A stretch of 64,000 nucleotides of DNA, from the NCBI GenBank assembly GCA_020446675.1, contig JAGREE010000011.1, positions 1 to 64,000 on the forward strand, written 5' to 3'. The notes under the pieces were generated by a model. That model made no database searches. It was not told the origin of the DNA and saw only the letters and a list, made by a program, of their open reading frames with translations. The position numbers were made by a program, and so were the translations under genes. This stretch comes from Alphaproteobacteria bacterium. Its GTDB lineage: Bacteria; Pseudomonadota; Alphaproteobacteria; Sphingomonadales; Emcibacteraceae. Every line of letters begins with the position of its first letter. The first letter of the stretch is position 1. Below are positions 46,203-54,537 of the stretch, in pieces.

Positions 46203-46234
46203 GAACGTCCGCTTCCGATCCAAAGCGGCCGTTC
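46203..46234. repeat. REP-like inverted element A, left of the AspA-like gene
   Basis: GAACGTCCGCTT and AAGCGGCCGTTC form an 11-of-12 inverted repeat around CCGATCCA. The right arm plus loop resembles, in opposite orientation, element B at 47525-47545 (17 of 19 positions over the shared core). It looks like a dispersed palindromic repeat of the CCGCTTTGGGTCGGA type. Confidence 0.65.
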
Positions 46235-46367
46235 GGAAAGTCAAGATACATGCTAAATCGTCAAAGGCTATAAGCAAGCGCTACACCCAACTTATTTATA
46301 AAGGCTATTGATTGTTACAATATATGCGCTTAAACGGGATTCAATATCAATAAATAGGATTCGAAAG

Positions 46368-47423
46368 ATGAAAAATTTAGGCTTACTATCAATATTCCTT
46401 TTTATTATTCTTTTAAATTCAAGTCTGCTTGCTCAGCAAAATGACGTAATTACTATTGGTAAGCTCTCAGCGGCCCCAGGAGATCGCATAAGCGGCACAG
46501 TTGCCATCAGTAGCGAAGAAAACACAGCTTTTGTTCCGATTACGATTGTTAATGGTAAAAATCCGGGGCCAACGCTTTTGCTGATTGCGGGTATCCACGG
46601 TTCAGAATATTCACCGATCATAGCATTACAGCGATTGATGCCAACATTGCAACCACAGAATTTGTCAGGTGCTGTTATCGCTATTCATATTGCTAATGTT
46701 CCTGCATATTTGGGGCGAACTATTTATACCAGCCCTGTGGACGGTAAAAATCTTAATCGTTCATTTCCAGGAAAGAATGATGGAACCCTGACCGAGAGAA
46801 CGGCACACTTTTTAACCAGCCAAGTGTACCCGTATGCAGATGCCGTTATGGACATTCATTCAGGTGATGGAAATGAGCAACTTCGCCCCTCGTGGGTAGG
46901 CTACTACGCTGAGGAAGAAGATGCAGAGATCGTTGAAAAGTCACGGAAAATGGCGATGGTATTTGGACTTCAGTATGCCAACGCATTTAAAGGTTCATTG
47001 ACACCAAAATCGAAAGCGATATGGGCTGGGTCCGCCGCTGTCGCGATGGGTATTCCATCTATAGATGTTGAAGCTGGGGGCATGGGGATAATCAACCCCT
47101 ACGCCATTAATCAGATTGAGACAGGAATCAGAAGAATTTTGGACCATCTGGAAATTCAGCAATCTGGATTACCGCCTGTTCCAGAACCCATCATATTCGG
47201 TGATCGTCATTCAGTAAATTCGCCTGTTGACGGGTCATGGTATCCACTTGTCGATACTGAAAAAATGGTAGAGGAGGGTGAGCTTATTGGTTACATGACC
47301 GATTGGTACGGTAACCGTATATTCGAAGCTAGGGCACCGATTAGTGGGATGTTGATTCTTAGACTAGAAGCACCACCGGTCAGAAAAGGTGAACTATTAA
47401 TTACAGTGGCAGAATTACAGTAG
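46368..47423 (+). CDS. Exported succinylglutamate desuccinylase/aspartoacylase-family hydrolase
   Basis: This is an M14-like zinc hydrolase of the AstE/AspA family (about 351 residues from ATG 46368). A signal peptide (residues 1-22, ending LLA) exports it. Zinc ligands are probably His77 and Glu80 in AGIHGSEYSP and the His of VMDIHSGDGNEQ; the NLNRSFPG motif typical of the family follows HIANVPAY. The substrate is unknown: periplasmic members may remove acyl groups from N-acyl amino acids or cut peptide-like compounds. It stands alone between two related repeats, and its base usage looks slightly different from its neighbours. Confidence 0.87.
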   Translation: MKNLGLLSIFLFIILLNSSLLAQQNDVITIGKLSAAPGDRISGTVAISSEENTAFVPITIVNGKNPGPTLLLIAGIHGSEYSPIIALQRLMPTLQPQNLSGAVIAIHIANVPAYLGRTIYTSPVDGKNLNRSFPGKNDGTLTERTAHFLTSQVYPYADAVMDIHSGDGNEQLRPSWVGYYAEEEDAEIVEKSRKMAMVFGLQYANAFKGSLTPKSKAIWAGSAAVAMGIPSIDVEAGGMGIINPYAINQIETGIRRILDHLEIQQSGLPPVPEPIIFGDRHSVNSPVDGSWYPLVDTEKMVEEGELIGYMTDWYGNRIFEARAPISGMLILRLEAPPVRKGELLITVAELQ

Positions 47424-47524
47424 CCATTTACTGCCACTTACTTTGTACACCCTTTCTGTAATTTTGTATTGAAAGTTAATCTCAGGCGCAAAAGTTTGTG
47501 GTTAAGTTAACTATAGGTTCTGCG

Positions 47525-47545
47525 CGTCCGCTTTGGGTCGGACAC
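47525..47545. repeat. REP-like inverted element B, right of the AspA-like gene
   Basis: CGTCCGCTTTGGGTCGGACAC contains the small hairpin GTCCG/CGGAC. Its core matches the reverse complement of element A at 46203-46234, so the hydrolase gene is bracketed by inverted copies. The copy here is shorter than A. Confidence 0.6.
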
Positions 47546-47624
47546 ACTGTCATAGATTTAATCTAATATCGCCAGAGACAAAGTAAGTGAGGGTTTTATG
47601 GTCTCAATTGTGCTAAATTCTAAA

Positions 47625-48743
47625 TCATCCTATTAAATTCTTATAATGATTGTAAAAATTAAGCCCGGTTACTTTCTCCGCATCATCTTCTGATAAGCCG
47701 CGCTCAAGAAGTTTATCCCATACCACTTCCATTCGGCGCGGCGAATTAAGCTCTTCGAAATAAAGAGGGACGCGGCGAATATCAAAACGTTCACCCTGTT
47801 CGCGCTGCATTTCGGCAAGATAGTCGTCTGTAACAACAAGGCGGCGATGATCACGATCAGATCCTATCCCCACATGATCAATGCCCGCAACATTAATCGC
47901 ATGCATGATATGGTCAAAATACAGCTCAACCATTCCATAACGTTCCAAAGTCATAAACGTGCGCATTTGCGTGATCCCTGCAACTCCTCCCTTGTCGGCG
48001 AGATTTTTAAACACCACATCCGGCATTGCCCGTGGGTTTGAATAAAGGGCATCACAGGTGGTATGGGAAATCTGGATCGGTTTTTCAGAAATCTCAATAG
48101 CATCAAGTGCCGTTTGGACATTTGAATGGGAAAGATCAATCATCATGCCGATATCATTCAGTTTCTCAATTAATAACCCGCCAAAATCAGTAATACCTGA
48201 ACCATGTTTTTCCATGCAACCGGAACCGGCCATATTCTGATAATTATAGGTAAGCTGGCAGGTACGCTGCCCGATCCCGTAAAAGACGTTCACATTATCA
48301 AGATCATGCATAAAATGTTCTGAATTTTGCGTCAGATAAAAAATCGCCAATTTTCCTTCAGCACGGGCACGGTCAATATCGGCTGTTGTGGTTGCTTTAA
48401 GGTAATATTGTGATTTTTCCTTGATATGGTTATCGAACCACAACATTTCTTCCAGGGCAGATTGGAAATTTTCTTCTATCGACTGATTTTGCTGGCGCGG
48501 ATTTCCGCACGTTACAGAAATGGCGCGCATGCCTGCTGCTAGTATTTCTTCAATTAACTCGTCGGTAAAAGTATCGCGTATTTCCCCCATCGCATCAAAC
48601 ATAAGCGCATTTCTATTTGGGTCCCAAGGTTTACCGATCAGCGCACTATGGCCGTCATTGGTCAGGATGGTCTGAGCGAAAGTCGGCACTGCTGCCATTA
48701 CAGGCAGAGCGGCCGCCCCGAATATAAAATCACGTCTTTTCAT
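47625..48743 (-). CDS. M19 (renal/membrane dipeptidase) family protein with altered metal site, exported
   Basis: This 372-residue TIM-barrel protein has a Tat-like signal (KRRDFIFGAAALP...TFAQ). C-terminal M19 residues are kept: His206 in MIDLSHSN, His227 in PIQISHTTC, Arg238 in SNPRAM and Asp296 in GIGSDRDH. The N-terminal metal motif, normally DxHxD, reads Asp50-Ala-Met-Gly-Glu54, and the bridging glutamate region (usually G-x-EG) reads YLTQN. So two or three usual zinc ligands appear replaced. It may be a divergent dipeptidase or a different hydrolase. It stands alone, before an mscS-like gene. Confidence 0.82.
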   Translation of the reverse strand: MKRRDFIFGAAALPVMAAVPTFAQTILTNDGHSALIGKPWDPNRNALMFDAMGEIRDTFTDELIEEILAAGMRAISVTCGNPRQQNQSIEENFQSALEEMLWFDNHIKEKSQYYLKATTTADIDRARAEGKLAIFYLTQNSEHFMHDLDNVNVFYGIGQRTCQLTYNYQNMAGSGCMEKHGSGITDFGGLLIEKLNDIGMMIDLSHSNVQTALDAIEISEKPIQISHTTCDALYSNPRAMPDVVFKNLADKGGVAGITQMRTFMTLERYGMVELYFDHIMHAINVAGIDHVGIGSDRDHRRLVVTDDYLAEMQREQGERFDIRRVPLYFEELNSPRRMEVVWDKLLERGLSEDDAEKVTGLNFYNHYKNLIG

Positions 48744-48816
48744 TTAGATTATCTCCGATAAGTTATTTTAAGGACCTTCAATCAAATAATGGATCCAAAT
48801 ATGTTGAGGGTACTTA

Positions 48817-49740
48817 TTAATTTGAAGGATGATTTAGTTCCCTTGTTTTTTGTGTATTTAATTTTGATGCTTTAACTCTTTGTTGATGAACAAAAGAGAG
48901 AAAATCATGTGTTATCAAAGTCCCGGTTTTAAGGGCTTCAAGCGTTGGAACAAAAATTCTAACCGTAAACAAATTATGGCCGACATCCGTTGTTTTAAGA
49001 AAAAATTGGGGTTCAATATCAGCAAATTCAACACCGGCTTTAATTTCAATGCGGTCTTTAAACTTGGCGGCTTCAACAGAATAGGGAGCATAATATTTTT
49101 CCGTAATATTTTTTAATTGTTTCATTAAAACAGATGGGTCAACATCCATAAACTGCACCATGATTGGCACATCATGATAGACATAACGTTTATTGAAATT
49201 TGCATTTTCTACATTTACCGTTAAAAAGCGGCTGTTTGGAATTTGCATTGTCTTGCCTGTGAACTGATAGCTCTGACCTTTTGCATCAATTTGTTCAATT
49301 AAAGTCGTCATAGTTGTTATCTTCATAACTTCTCCCGTGACCCCGTCCACGGTTATCCAGTCCCCAATACCAAAAGGATGAGAAGAGGCCCTTAAAAATC
49401 CTCCGGTTAAACACATTAGTAGTTCTTTGGTTATCAAAACGACCGCAACAGCAACGGCCGTTAAAGACAAAGCAAAAGTATGAAGCTGAGGAGCCCAAAT
49501 TAAGATTAGCGCCACTATTATACTGATACTGATCCCATTGTTAATTCGATTGATCCATTGGCGCTGGTCTTTGTTTAATATTTTGGCTTTCTTTCTGATG
49601 AAATGAACGAGCACAAATCTTAAAATCAAAAGCGAAATGATTAATATTACGGTTGTTATACCCCTTTGAATAAAAAGCGGTTGGTTCATTGCCTGATAAA
49701 CTGCTTCTTCGACAGCCTTATTTATAGTTTCGTTTTCCAA
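48817..49740 (-). CDS. Small-conductance mechanosensitive channel (MscS) family protein
   Basis: This 307-residue membrane protein has an N-terminal helix around residues 25-48, two further helices and the MscS pore/beta segment: TAVAVAVVLITKELLMCLTGGFLRASSHPFGIGDWITVDGVTGEVMKITTMTTLIEQ. The C-terminal alpha/beta cytoplasmic domain follows. It would relieve osmotic pressure; subfamily assignment to a specific channel is not possible by eye. The ATG at 49740 has CGGAGATTTCC upstream. Confidence 0.9.
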   Translation of the reverse strand: MENETINKAVEEAVYQAMNQPLFIQRGITTVILIISLLILRFVLVHFIRKKAKILNKDQRQWINRINNGISISIIVALILIWAPQLHTFALSLTAVAVAVVLITKELLMCLTGGFLRASSHPFGIGDWITVDGVTGEVMKITTMTTLIEQIDAKGQSYQFTGKTMQIPNSRFLTVNVENANFNKRYVYHDVPIMVQFMDVDPSVLMKQLKNITEKYYAPYSVEAAKFKDRIEIKAGVEFADIEPQFFLKTTDVGHNLFTVRIFVPTLEALKTGTLITHDFLSFVHQQRVKASKLNTQKTRELNHPSN

Positions 49741-50105
49741 TGGAAATCTCCGGTGGGCTTGTGCGCTTTTTACAAAATATTGTGGGTTTATATAATTTAC
49801 ATATCTTAGAGGGAAATATAAATTTACTCAATATTGTCTGATAAAATGTTCAGCAAAACAGGTGGTTGTCAAGTTTATCTGTTTTTATAAGGGACAGAAA
49901 CACGGTATTACATTTTATAATAACCTATATGAAAAAGGTCATAATTTTTTTGGATTCGTGTTTTAGGGAGTGCCCGTTCACAGTCCATTTCAGGCAGTGT
50001 TGAGTATCTTAGAGATATTAGACTAATGGAGAATTCGTCTTACATAAAAGTTTTAATTGGGCCAGTTCAAAGATTAACTACTTAACTGACCCAATCATAT
50101 AACTT
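49741..50105. other. Intergenic region between the MscS gene and the glycosyltransferase
   Basis: About 365 bases hold no gene I can support. The first ~150 bases probably carry the mscS promoter. At 50057-50094 an imperfect stem (TTGGGTCAGTT/AACTGGCCCAA on the minus strand) may terminate the glycosyltransferase transcript. The remainder is AT-rich with only short open frames. Confidence 0.5.
50057..50094 (-). terminator. Possible terminator of the glycosyltransferase gene
   Basis: On the minus strand TTGGGTCAGTT pairs with AACTGGCCCAA (one G-U or mismatch) around a 16-base loop, followed by TTAAAACTTTT. It sits directly after the stop codon. The loop is long and the T-run is interrupted, so confidence is low. 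Confidence 0.4.
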
Positions 50106-51566
50106 TTACCCCTTTGAAAAGGCGGTTGGGAGATTTGGAAAGAATGGTGTTCCCGGAGTTTTGTCATTGGGCATAGTGCGTGTCAGCCAGTTGGAATTGC
50201 TTGCCGTTAACATGCCCCAAAGCGGTATCCATGACAGACAGAACATCCAGTATAAAGTATAAGGAAGTGCCCAGCGGAACCCGAAGGTCGTGCGGTGACG
50301 AAGATAATAAACAATACTTGGCATGATGGACGCAAAAACACAGGCCAGAATGATCGCAAAGAAAGTATTGATGCTATACATGATCAGTGCAGTCAGTAAG
50401 GCAATTTTCAGGGCTTCAAAAACAGTCATACGGACCATTTGTGTCACAGTGAACAAGCGGATCCAGTTGGCGCCTTCGCCCTGTTTTCTGAAATCTTTAA
50501 AGACATAATTAAACATGACCAGACTTTCGCGCACATTGCTTCTGGCCCAGCGGGTCAGCATAAGTCGTAAGGAACCGAAATTGGTTGGTGCTTTTGTAAG
50601 CACAACAGCATCCCGCTGATAAACAACCCGGTGGCCATTTGCCAGAACAAGGTTTGTCAGGGCGCGGTCTTCACCGATGGTGGCGGGTTTACCCATAAAA
50701 GTCTGTTTTGACCATTCATCGAGTAAAGGCATCAGAACCGATGTCCGATAAGCAGATAAGGCACCCGGCGTACAGAAGACACCGCCATATACGCTTTGTC
50801 CAGCGCGTATAAAGTCAAAAGCGCAGGTGAAGGATACTTCAAGAATTTTTGGAATCATCCCAGAATTAAGATTAAGGACACGAACGTGGCCGGCAACCGA
50901 CCCCACACGTTGGTCCGCCACAAACGGACTTGCCATATTTGCCAGAGTATCGGGTAGCACCTCAGAATCAGAATCTATAGTAATAATTACGTCACCGGTT
51001 GCCTTATCAAACCCGGCCATTAAAGCAGCTCGCTTACCTTGGTTATAGGGTTGTTTGATAATGGTGATGCCGCCTTCAAATTCATTATAGGCCGCATTAA
51101 TCCAGAGCCAGGTGTCATCCTTGGATCCGTCATCAACGCAGATAACCTGCAGACGGTCTTTTGGATAATTGCTTGCCATAATACTTCTGACAGTGTCAAG
51201 GACCTGCGATCCTTCATTATATGCGGGAATGACAACAGTAAGTGTGGGCAGTTTTTCTGAAGACGGGAGAGAAAATGGTTTATACCTTAATGCAAAACTA
51301 ACCTGCCAAATAAGTAATAACATTCCAAATGCAAAAAGCATTATTCCAAAAATATCATACCAGAGCGATAGCTGGAAAAATGAATTTTCAAATGGAACGA
51401 TTGGGGCCGTGATCTGCCGATAGATTAAAATAACGGTGATTACTGCTAGAGCAGATAATAATGGGAGATAAAATCGGTCAGCATTCCGGCGCTTAGATTT
51501 ATCTATTTCTTTATTTTGAAATTTTTGCAATTCTTTCAGCACGTGTATTTTTCTTCCCGTAAACAT
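50106..51566 (-). CDS. Processive family 2 glycosyltransferase (membrane polysaccharide synthase type)
   Basis: About 486 residues. Two membrane helices lie at the N-terminus and three to four at the C-terminus, flanking a GT2 domain: LTVVIPAYNEGSQVLDTVRSI, CVDDGSKDDTW, the metal motif ITIDSDSEVLP, TIGEDRALTN and MLTRWARSNVRES, the (Q/R)xxRW equivalent of processive synthases such as NodC/hyaluronan synthase. It would extrude a beta-linked polysaccharide. I prefer ATG 51566; GTG 51593 is possible but would leave almost no leader after the candidate promoter. A CtrA-like array lies just upstream. Confidence 0.88.
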   Translation of the reverse strand: MFTGRKIHVLKELQKFQNKEIDKSKRRNADRFYLPLLSALAVITVILIYRQITAPIVPFENSFFQLSLWYDIFGIMLFAFGMLLLIWQVSFALRYKPFSLPSSEKLPTLTVVIPAYNEGSQVLDTVRSIMASNYPKDRLQVICVDDGSKDDTWLWINAAYNEFEGGITIIKQPYNQGKRAALMAGFDKATGDVIITIDSDSEVLPDTLANMASPFVADQRVGSVAGHVRVLNLNSGMIPKILEVSFTCAFDFIRAGQSVYGGVFCTPGALSAYRTSVLMPLLDEWSKQTFMGKPATIGEDRALTNLVLANGHRVVYQRDAVVLTKAPTNFGSLRLMLTRWARSNVRESLVMFNYVFKDFRKQGEGANWIRLFTVTQMVRMTVFEALKIALLTALIMYSINTFFAIILACVFASIMPSIVYYLRHRTTFGFRWALPYTLYWMFCLSWIPLWGMLTASNSNWLTRTMPNDKTPGTPFFPNLPTAFSKG

Positions 51567-51601
51567 TGTTTTAATTAACCATATTTCTTTCACTGCTCAC
51601 T

Positions 51602-51639
51602 TGTATAAAAACATTAAGTCGCATTTAAGGAGACATTAA
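51602..51639 (-). promoter_or_regulatory. CtrA-like TTAA-N7-TTAA-N7-TTAA array with promoter elements
   Basis: TTAA occurs at 51614, 51625 and 51636, each exactly 11 bases apart, giving two overlapping copies of the CtrA consensus TTAA-N7-TTAA. On the minus strand TATACA (51607-51602) lies 17 bases beyond the middle TTAA, so the array overlaps the -35 position of a promoter firing into the glycosyltransferase gene, the usual arrangement for CtrA activation. Confidence 0.6.
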
Positions 51640-52221
51640 GTCACAAATTAGGCATACGTTATAATATGGCACTCCATAGCTCACTGACGCAGAGCCAAAA
51701 GCGACAAAGAATTTTTTGTGAAAATTTTATGTAAAACAATAGGTTAACTTGCACTATAAAGTATCTGATAAGAGAATCTCCGGAGCAAGCGGCGATACAA
51801 TAGCACCGATTTTCTTTAAAGCAAGAACCATTTAAATAATTAAAAAAAGGATTGTCCAGGCCCGGATATTGCCGATTAATAAAGACAAATTTAACGGACT
51901 TAAATTAGAGAGAGAATATAGAAAATTAACTATATATATTTTATCCAATACCGGGTTGAATTGTCTCATTGGCGCTTATTATGGGATATACCGAGCAAAG
52001 TCATCATTTAGGCGTCGAAATTATTAATACTTTAAAAAAATCCCCTGAATTCTCCGATTACGTCATGTTCGAATTGCAATTTACAGGATTTCAGGTACTC
52101 TTCCTGTTGGTGGGGTTAACAATGGTCATGCAAGCGATAGATCAGGTCGATAGGGAGTGGTTCATGATCATCATAAAGGTCGAGACTTTATGAGATATGG
52201 TAATCGGATGAAAGGACGGAC
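51640..52221. other. Long AT-rich intergenic region before the dienelactone hydrolase
   Basis: Apart from the CtrA-like array and a weak small reading frame (51981-52193), I see nothing recognisable in these ~580 bases. GAAAGGACGG just before 52222 is a good ribosome site for the hydrolase. There is no clear terminator, repeat or RNA gene. Confidence 0.5.
51981..52193 (+). CDS. Doubtful small membrane protein
   Basis: A 70-residue reading frame contains one hydrophobic helix (FQVLFLLVGLTMVMQAI) after a polar N-terminus. It has no clear ribosome site and no family I recognise; it ends 28 bases before the hydrolase start. It may be chance. Confidence 0.2.
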   Translation: MGYTEQSHHLGVEIINTLKKSPEFSDYVMFELQFTGFQVLFLLVGLTMVMQAIDQVDREWFMIIIKVETL

Positions 52222-53121
52222 ATGCAAAATAATTCAAAATTCAAAATTCCTGAAGAAGCCTTTGACTGGTATGATGCCTATGCCCATGGCATGATGGATC
52301 GCCGTGAATTTATGGATCGACTGGCAACGTTGGCGGTTGGCGGCGTTACTTTGGCAATGCTTACAGGAGCATTAATGCCTGACTATGCCCAGGCAGAGCA
52401 GGTTTCATTTAATGATGAAGCCATTAAGGCAACTTATGCGACTTTCCCTTCACCAGATGGATATGGGGAAGGGCGCGGTTATCTGGTGCAACCAAGCAGT
52501 TTAACAGAAGGACAAAAAGCGCCGGCTGTACTGGTGGTGCATGAAAATAGAGGGCTTAATCCTTATGTTAAGGATGTTGCCCGTCGTCTTGCCAAGGCAG
52601 GATACCTGGCTTTTGCTCCTGATGCGCTTTATACTCTTGGGGGATATCCGGGAAATGATGACGAAGGCCGCGCCATGCAAAGCAGTCTTGATCGCTCAAA
52701 AATTGAAGCTGATTTTATTGCCGCCGCTCGATATCTGAAATCTCATGCCTTATCAAGTGGAAAGCTGGGAGTGGTCGGGTTTTGCTTTGGAGGCTATATC
52801 AGTAATTTTCTCGCGGCAAGCTTACCGAATGATATTAATGCAGCCGTTCCATATTATGGCACGCCGCCGCGTAATGATATTGTCGGCAATGTAAAGGGTC
52901 CGTTGATGGGGCATCTGGCCGGTCTTGATGAGCGGGTTAATTCCAGTTGGGCGCCATATGAAGAAGTACTAAAAGCGAATGGCGTTAAATACGATAAATA
53001 TGTGTATGAAGGTGTTAACCATGGTTTTCACAATGACAGCACCGGCCGTTATGATGAAAAAGCTGCGGAGCTTTCCTGGGAGCGGACACTTAATTTCTTT
53101 GCGGAAAACTTAAAAAGCTAA
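52222..53121 (+). CDS. Exported dienelactone hydrolase family protein
   Basis: This 299-residue alpha/beta-hydrolase carries an internal Tat-like signal: a 25-residue polar leader, DRREFMDRLATLAVGGVTLAMLTG, then a DYAQA cleavage-like site. The nucleophile is Cys188 in GFCFGG, as in dienelactone hydrolases; the Asp is in LAGLDERVNSSW and the His in GVNHGFHND. HENRGLNPYVKDVARRLAKAGY is the family block. Exported homologues are common next to no fixed partner, and the natural ester substrate is unknown. Confidence 0.9.
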   Translation: MQNNSKFKIPEEAFDWYDAYAHGMMDRREFMDRLATLAVGGVTLAMLTGALMPDYAQAEQVSFNDEAIKATYATFPSPDGYGEGRGYLVQPSSLTEGQKAPAVLVVHENRGLNPYVKDVARRLAKAGYLAFAPDALYTLGGYPGNDDEGRAMQSSLDRSKIEADFIAAARYLKSHALSSGKLGVVGFCFGGYISNFLAASLPNDINAAVPYYGTPPRNDIVGNVKGPLMGHLAGLDERVNSSWAPYEEVLKANGVKYDKYVYEGVNHGFHNDSTGRYDEKAAELSWERTLNFFAENLKS

Positions 53122-53150
53122 GTAAATTTTCTACGAATTGGAAATTCTAA

Positions 53151-53180
53151 AAAAGCCTCACTTAGTTAAGTGAGGCTTTT
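53151..53180. terminator. Bidirectional terminator
   Basis: AAAAGCCTCACTTA and TAAGTGAGGCTTTT form a perfect 14-bp stem with a 2-base centre, flanked by A and T runs. It serves the hydrolase (plus) and the lipo-cytochrome (minus). Confidence 0.9.
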
Positions 53181-53210
53181 GACTTTTCGGTTAATAAAAA
53201 TGTACAGGAT

Positions 53211-53663
53211 TTATGAATTTTCCTGGTGACAGCTTACACAGGCACCTGAAATACGCCCTGCCATATAATAATTTGGTGTTTTTCTTTGCGCATTCCATTT
53301 TGCCCGGCTTACGTCCGCTTTGAATTTGTCCATATTTTCAACAAGGAATGGGTGCTTGGTGTTAAGATCACGATTCTGAATGCCTTCTACGATGATCTCA
53401 ATTTTATCGAGATTATCAACAACTGATTGCTGGTAGGAAGGATCTTCATCATTTTCTTTTGAGAGATCGGCATCAAGCCTTAATAGGGCAAATGCAAGCT
53501 GGTGCATTCCAGATCTTAAATCCTCTCCATTGGCATAATCGAAAGGTGGTGGACTGGCCACCTGTGGGAAACTATCATCATTCCCTTTACAGGATGCCAA
53601 AGTTAATGTGGCACCTAACAAGATAAGAGTGAAAGAGAATGCTCCGATTTGGTTTTTATTCAT
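53211..53663 (-). CDS. Lipoprotein c-type cytochrome with C-terminal haem motif
   Basis: This 150-residue protein has a lipoprotein signal with the acylated Cys25 in LASC and a single haem motif Cys142-Val-Ser-Cys145-His146 only five residues from the C-terminus. The preceding sequence is helical, as in the cytochrome c'/c556 (class II) four-helix fold, where the haem motif is also C-terminal. It would be a periplasmic, membrane-tethered electron carrier or gas-binding protein. I start at ATG 53663. It depends on the Ccm system encoded at the window start. Confidence 0.8.
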   Translation of the reverse strand: MNKNQIGAFSFTLILLGATLTLASCKGNDDSFPQVASPPPFDYANGEDLRSGMHQLAFALLRLDADLSKENDEDPSYQQSVVDNLDKIEIIVEGIQNRDLNTKHPFLVENMDKFKADVSRAKWNAQRKTPNYYMAGRISGACVSCHQENS

Positions 53664-53902
53664 TATTACTGACTCCTGAGTTCTAGTATTGAAGATATAA
53701 TGCAATAAATACTATCATTAGAAATTGATATTGATCAATAAAGTTCAAATATAGAATAATATTTCACCGGTAAAAATTGAGGAATTGAGATTAAGTCGAC
53801 GAGGGAATAATAACGTACAAGAATTTTGACACATAAGTGACCTTTACTAGAATTAAATATATTCTTGAAAGTTTAAATAGATTAAACTAATCTCACCGAG
53901 CT

Positions 53903-54469
53903 ATGAAACTAGTGCCAAACAGAGAATGTGGCGATTGTACTATATGTTGCCATCATATTCCGATTAACCAGCCTGACTTTGTCAAACTGCCAAATGTCAA
54001 TTGTGAACATTTATTAAAAAATGGCGGCTGTAGTATTTATCAAACTCGCCCGGCAACCTGTGCTGGCTGGTACTGCGGATGGAGGCACAGCGAAGTTTTT
54101 AAAGATGATTGGAGGCCAGACAAACTTGGAGCTTTGATTGAAATTTCGCTTAAAGGTATTCCGAATGATTTCCCAGCTAAAGAAGGTATTGTCATAAAAA
54201 TAATTGATAGGCAAAATGCATTATCAAATGACGATTTTATGAAATTTATTGCAATTATGGTCAGTCGTGGAACTGCTGTTACCCTTTCATATGGGTTGGA
54301 GCCAGGATGTTCAGCTGCATCTACCTTTCTAAACAGGGTCCTTAAACCAGCTGTAGAAATCGGGACTAAGGATGCAGTGATGGGCGTAATAAACCAGATT
54401 ATGGATGACCTTGAAAAATTCCCAAAGAAAAAATATCGGATTGAAGACGGAAAGCTTTTAACAGATTAA
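53903..54469 (+). CDS. YkgJ-family cysteine cluster protein
   Basis: This 188-residue protein has the cysteine pattern of the YkgJ/UPF0153 family: RECGDCTICCHH near the N-terminus, then NCEHLLKNGGCSIYQTRPATCAGWYCGWR. These cysteines are thought to bind zinc or an iron-sulfur cluster. The remaining part is an unremarkable alpha/beta region. Function is unknown. It stands alone between the cytochrome and an M14 peptidase gene. Confidence 0.85.
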   Translation: MKLVPNRECGDCTICCHHIPINQPDFVKLPNVNCEHLLKNGGCSIYQTRPATCAGWYCGWRHSEVFKDDWRPDKLGALIEISLKGIPNDFPAKEGIVIKIIDRQNALSNDDFMKFIAIMVSRGTAVTLSYGLEPGCSAASTFLNRVLKPAVEIGTKDAVMGVINQIMDDLEKFPKKKYRIEDGKLLTD

Positions 54470-54537
54470 ATCTGTATATTTCAGGATGAATATAGACCAG
54501 TTTAAGAAATATACAGATAATGTGTCTTATGATTTTA

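Noticed and set aside
51895..51925. Other TTAA pairs in the same intergenic region as possible CtrA sites
   Set aside because: Their spacing is five bases, not seven; the same holds for TTAA pairs near 10530, 27390 and 53870.
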